Shown: in pieces, positions 59,501 through 64,000 of the stretch
Layout: each line of letters begins with the position of its first letter
Numbering within the stretch: position 1 is the stretch's first letter
NCBI RefSeq assembly: GCF_963675165.1
Contig: NC_087378.1
Span: forward strand, 2,763,525-2,827,524
DNA from: Halichondria panicea
Lineage: Eukaryota > Porifera > Demospongiae > Suberitida > Halichondriidae
Direction of reading: 5' to 3'
DNA: 64,000 nt
Notes under the pieces: model-generated
The model's database searches: none
What the model saw: the letters and a program-made list of their open reading frames with translations, nothing else
Told to the model about the DNA's origin: nothing
Position numbers and translations under genes: made by a program

Positions 59501-60229
59501 AATACTTAATACTTGATGATCTATAGTTCAGTTACATATTGATTCTGTCGTAGGTATATTCCTGTGGGTGTATTGGAGACAGTGCCACAACGAATCAATG
59601 AGCGACCACCAACGTTTGTTGGTCGTGATGAGCTTGAAACCCTGATGGCTTCCAGCAATTGTCAAGATTGGATCAAAATCAGGTGACTCTGCATGAATTA
59701 ATATTTATTCTGGAGTGTGTATTTAAATTTATGTGTGCCGTTGAATACAATGTATGCTATGTAGTACGTGTACATGTATGTAGTGGTGGGCAGATGATGA
59801 TAGATGAGTCTGATGGGGTAACACACAGTGCAGTGTGGCCCCTTGCCTGTCAATCTTGATGAGTGTCCTGCAGATATGGCTCTCATTGTAAAGACAGGCA
59901 TAGATTGATACGAGTGTGCTTGACTATAATAATAAAGTGTAGCGTACTTGAAAATGTGTGCGCTATCAAACAGTCAACAATCGGACATCAAGTTTTGTTT
60001 AATAATCACATGATTGATTCTTTAGTAACCTGATGCTCACCTACTTACTCATACATGTATACGTACATGCATTCATGTAGCCTCCATTGCAACCATCTCC
60101 ATTGTACGTCATGTATGCTGGATATAGATGTTATATATTATGTTTTGTTTCTGCAGTGAGATACTATTGGGCCCAGTCCCTCAGTCCTTCTCCTTCATGC
60201 CCAAGCACAAGGCAAACTCGTACAGCTAG
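56569..60229 (+). CDS. DUS3L: tRNA-dihydrouridine(47) synthase [NAD(P)+]-like
   Basis: Twelve exons in phase give 610 aa: 56569-56660, 56724-57408, 57536-57577, 57668-57757, 57871-58050, 58682-58858, 58925-59021, 59082-59160, 59229-59364, 59420-59472, 59554-59682 and 60157-60229. Basic [17 protein letters not shown] is followed by two CCCH-type zinc fingers ([31 protein letters not shown]). The FMN-dependent synthase core then reads [45 protein letters not shown] (catalytic Cys in GCP), [20 protein letters not shown] and [10 protein letters not shown]. The C-terminal helical domain has [17 protein letters not shown] and ends [10 protein letters not shown]. The enzyme reduces uridine 47 in the variable loop of cytosolic tRNAs. 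The ATG was chosen for its position before the phased first exon. Confidence 0.96.
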
Positions 60230-60993
60230 ATGAGTGACTGTATACAGACTTAATTGCTTTGTCACGATGATTGTGCAATGAAAATTCTTCCAAGCAGAAC
60301 AATTCACATAATAATATTATAGGTACAATGTGTAATTACTGGTACATAAAATAAAATAAGAAGCTGTTTGAAAATACAACAGTCATAATTTGTAAGTGTG
60401 TTACACATCAAACATTTCTGTTCACGGTGCTAATAATTATGACCAATTTGAAGTGTTTAGCTTCATGATTAAACTCCTGACTTAGCCTATAATTATATGT
60501 ATTATGCATATACAACTTGTAATTAGTTTGTACTAAGAAACAGAGAGAGAGTTACTGTATTCTTGGAGACAATGCCTTCATTAATATAGATTCACATATA
60601 ATTATAGGTACAACGTGTAAATTACTGGTACATAAAATAATAATGACCAAATATTAATATCTCTGTAGAAGCTATTTGAAAATACAATAGTCAAAATTTA
60701 TATTAAAGTGTGTTACATTTTATTTGCAGAACAATTCTGTTGTTCACGTGTGTAATACTGGTGCATATAAAATAATAATTATGACCAATATCTCTGTAGA
60801 AGTATTTAAAACACAACACAGTCATAATTTATAGCTATATATAATTAGTGTGTTACCTACATTAATTGCAGAACAATTCTGTTGTTTACATAATAAGAGG
60901 TGTGTAATACTGGTACATAAAATAATATGACCAAATATATCTCTGTAGAAGCTATTTGAAAATACAACAGTCATAATTTATAGCTATAGTGTG
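60230..60993. repeat. Imperfect ~115-bp repeats and a partial DLAT duplication between DUS3L and DLAT
   Basis: The phrases TACTGGTACATAAAATAA, CTCTGTAGAAGCTATTTGAA, AATACAACAGTCATAATTTA and GTGTGTTAC recur about four times up to the DLAT stop. Bases 60442-60575 closely copy 61985-62130, which spans the edge of a DLAT exon and the next intron (TTGAAGTGTTTAGCTTCATG, TTAAACTCCTGAC). Confidence 0.75.
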
Positions 60994-63839
60994 TTACAAA
61001 AGCATAGTGTGTGGTTTCTCAAGAAGGTCTTTGAAAGTTGCAAGCCATTGAGCACCCACCGCCCCATCCACCACTCTGTGGTCACAGCTCAGCGTCACAG
61101 TCAGCACATCAGCACTACGGAACCTGGATGTAGGGACAACTTGGAATGTGTGTTAACAAAAAGTGTCCGATAAAATAGATCGGTATATACACATATACGA
61201 ACATACAGGTTATGAAATCATGATTCGCTTACCCCTTGATGCTGTTCTCATCAACAATGATTCTTTTGTCCACACCACCGACAGCTAAGATACAAGACTG
61301 CATATTTACAGTCAATGAGAGTTGTTCACAACACAGAGGCGTACACTTACTTGTGGTGGGTTGATGACAGCTGTGAAATGTTTGATCCCATACATTCCTA
61401 GGTTGGAAATGGTGAAGGTGCCACCTTGGAACTCTCGTGGCTGTAGTCTCCCACTACGAGCTTTCTCCGCCAACTCCTTTACCTCGGCATTTATCGCCAT
61501 CAGCCCCTGAGTAAGAGAAGAAAAAAATTAGTTGTAGATCGAATCACTGGCTTTGGTAGCCTTTTAGTCCCAGCAAATTTAGTGTTAGTCTCATGAATCA
61601 GCCGCCCTGGGAAAGTCCTTCCTAGGGCGGCTGATTCAGTGTATTAATTGTACTGAGAAACTGTCAATAGTTTTGCACCAGTACAACTCCGTTATCAGTA
61701 AGTATAGGAAACATAACCATTATTAGGGAGGTGTTTAATACAGGACCCTAGGCTCAGCTGTAAATGCACAATTTGAATCAACTGCTTTACATGCGCACTA
61801 GTTACATGTACCTTGTTCTGTGCTGAGAACACAATGGGTGTGATGAGACCTCCATCAGTGCTCACTGCCACACAGATGTCCACACTGTGGTGTTGACGAA
61901 TGAACGTCTCCATCCAGCTGGAGTTCACTTCAGGCACTGTGTTCATGGCCAGAGCAGCTGCCTTGATCAGGAAATCATTTACAGACAACTTGAAGTGTTT
62001 AGCTTCATGATTAAACTCCTGACGTAGCCTATATTTGTATATGCATACAATTTGTACGCTTAGTTCTAAGAAAGAGAGAGAGATTTACTGTACTGTACAA
62101 CACTCCTATTCTTGGAGACAATTCCTTCAAAATGCGGCCAAAAGCACACTCATGGTTAATTAGTTTTTGCAGTGATTTCTTACCTGAGCAAGCTGTCCAC
62201 AGTGATGTCCACAGTCAAGTAGTAATGAGGAATGTTTTGCTTGGACTGCTGAAGACGCTTTGCAATAGTCTATTGTGGACAAGCAAAAGACAGTTCAATT
62301 ACATGGACCATTAGCTACATGATGTTCTATATAGAAATATGAGTAGAAAGGCACCCTAAAGAATTGGTACGAATTGAGACACTCACCTTCCTCATATTTG
62401 AAAGTTCAATGTCAGTATAGTCACCGCCGTCTGGGGAGGCGACAGCTGCTGCCAGTGGTTGAGTTGCTATACTCAGCAGATCCTTGGACACAATTCTACC
62501 TCCGGGACCACTGCCTTGCACACTCTACAGAAGGAAACCAACACAGTCTCACATAATTATCGCATTTAGCATAGAATCGTCTTTATATAATGTTTTCTTA
62601 GAAAGTATGCTTTGAGTTACAGCATGTAATATGTACCTGAAGGTTGATTCCTTGCTGAGATGCAAGGTTCTTGGCATAGGGACTGGCAATAGCTCTCCCT
62701 CCAGTGGGTGTTGTTAGAGGCTGTTGTGAAGGTTGTGAAGAAGAGGGTGTGGGCTGTGAAGGTGGTGGAGCTGGTGCCTCTGGTGTAGGGGTGGAAGCCG
62801 GTGGTGCATCCTCAGCTAAAGGCTGAAAGTCTTTAAATGCCGCGACATCAGATTCATTCTCCACAATGATACACAACAACTGTAAGAAGATAATATCATT
62901 ATTGATTTGCTGATTGAGGGACTTCCAACCATACCTTCCCTAAGGGAATATCTTTCGACCCGGCGGGCACGATGATTTTGGCAAGGTAACCAGCTCTAGG
63001 TGCCTCCATGTCCATTGTAGCCTTGTCTGTTTCCACCTGGGCTATCGCATCTCCGTCTTCGATCTCATCCCCCTCAGCGAGCTCCCAAGAGAGAATAGTG
63101 CCTAAGAGGGTGGAGTATATTATGCTACACCTAAACGACAAAGTTACATAATTATAAGCATACCTGTTTCCATGGTGGGAGAGAGGGCTGGGAGGTTTAC
63201 CAGGATATGGTTTGGTAGATCTGATAAGAAATGGGAGAGAGTGAGCTTAGTCATTTATCAGGTACCGTAGTTGATTTATGCATAATTATACAGTGCCAGA
63301 AAAAAGTACACTTTGGAGTGGCGCACTTTTAGAACCCCCAAAACACGTTCAATCCGCTGGCGCTTATGCACTACAGCTAGTGTAGGATCTAGAATTCTCT
63401 TAGTATGCAGCTGGATCTACTGTTACAGTAAAGGCGCTTGCCTTGGTATTCCTCTTGGTATTCCTTTTATAAGCACCATAAAAAATCAGAAACCGTTGTC
63501 GCTTTTGCGTTCAGTCTGAGTTGGCGCTGTATTTACAACTACGGTATATATATATATATATATATACGCCCTATGCTGTGAATGCTTTTTGATCTCACCT
63601 GCATATCCTCTGTTGAATGAAACCAGTGGAGACACAGGTGAACAGAATCCAGTCTGCACTCCACTCCACAGCCCCACACCAGTGCTCCTCGACCTCAGAG
63701 TGACATGCTGGTTTCTGAGTGTAGCTGTAGCACCTGGTAGACAAGAAGCACTCCTGTGCACTGTCCTAAAGCCAAGAGTTCTCCTTATGGACACGTGAAA
63801 TGTTCTTGGCAACTGAAACAAGCTTCTTGCCCTGTACAT
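60994..63839 (-). CDS. DLAT: Dihydrolipoyl acetyltransferase, E2 of pyruvate dehydrogenase
   Basis: About ten exons on the minus strand. The first, about 63599-63839 ([16 protein letters not shown]), is Arg/Ser-rich like a mitochondrial targeting sequence. One lipoyl domain follows ([25 protein letters not shown], lipoylated Lys in DKA). A Pro/Ser-rich linker precedes the peripheral subunit-binding domain ([26 protein letters not shown]). The catalytic domain has [64 protein letters not shown] and [17 protein letters not shown] with the catalytic His in DHRVVDG. It ends EKPHTMLL and stops at 60994. It passes the acetyl group from lipoamide to CoA in the mitochondrial matrix. I see one lipoyl domain where human DLAT has two; I found no room for a second in the sequence read. 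Confidence 0.94.
61594..61638. repeat. Hairpin in a DLAT intron
   Basis: TGAATCAGCCGCCCTGGGAA and TTCCTAGGGCGGCTGATTCA are near-perfect inverse copies separated by a few bases. A small, GC-rich stem-loop of unknown meaning; possibly the tips of a deleted transposon. Confidence 0.7.
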
Positions 63840-63971
63840 CCTTGGAAAAAGCAGGCTGCCTTAGCTCTTAATGTATGAAGCAGAAACTCGACGTTAAACC
63901 ACTCCCCTTTGCCCTTTGTTTGGGATGATGTAACCGCAAGTCACACTGCTATAGGTTCAGAGTTCAAAGAA

Positions 63972-64000
63972 ATGGCTGGTGAAGGAGGGCCAAGTGAAAA
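63972..64000 (+). CDS. Start of an unidentified gene, cut by the window edge
   Basis: ATG at 63972 in the favourable context AAAGAAATGG opens MAGEGGPSE and runs off the window. It would be divergent from DLAT with 132 bp between the ATGs, the same arrangement as other pairs here. Too short to identify. Confidence 0.4.

Overview
The window looks like compact genomic DNA of an early-branching animal, most likely a sponge. The reasons are an animal gene set (GATAD1, Kelch-like, ASPH-like, PIGL, N6AMT1, PDCD2L, EXOSC6, TAF5L, DUS3L, DLAT), introns often only 45-90 bp long, housekeeping genes packed head-to-head or tail-to-tail, AT-rich intergenic DNA and many short inverted-repeat elements. The species assignment is inference.

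Layout. 1-11 kb: the last codons of ESD (+), GATAD1 (-), a Kelch-like BTB protein (+) and an ASPH-like type II membrane protein (-) that has lost its iron and 2-oxoglutarate ligands. 8-14.6 kb: gene-poor, repeat-rich DNA with a decayed MDC1-like fragment. 14.6-28.1 kb: a nest of DNA transposons. 28-48 kb: two recently duplicated Sushi-domain membrane proteins (28.5 and 46.9 kb, +) flank PIGL (-), N6AMT1 (-), PDCD2L (+), a Schlafen/AlbA-2 protein (-) and EXOSC6 (+). 48-64 kb: a TAF5/TAF5L-type WD40 subunit (-), DUS3L (+), DLAT (-) and the first codons of another gene (+).

The most unusual region is 14.6-28.1 kb. An outer 13.5-kb element (14628-28120) has long inverted ends built from ~82-bp subrepeats, TAT...ATA termini and an apparent 6-bp target duplication (ATCCTT). 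It carries an integrase-type transposase (-) and a HECT ubiquitin ligase (+). A 6.3-kb Mutator-like element (15131-21475) with ~64-bp inverted ends and an apparent 8-bp target duplication (GTCAAGCA) sits four codons into the HECT gene. It carries two genes on the minus strand: a MULE transposase with zinc-finger and PHD domains, and a 19-exon gene that joins a USP deubiquitinase domain to a Ulp1/SENP SUMO-protease domain. Both protease active sites are complete. A transposon with a ubiquitin-attaching gene therefore contains one with a ubiquitin/SUMO-removing gene.

All exon models were built by eye from splice sites, phase and remembered family sequences. Reading phase was checked across the junctions of GATAD1, the Kelch gene, the ASPH-like exons, PIGL (resolved part), N6AMT1, PDCD2L, the Schlafen-like gene, EXOSC6, DUS3L, the HECT gene, the USP-Ulp1 gene and the MULE transposase. 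Nothing was checked against a database.
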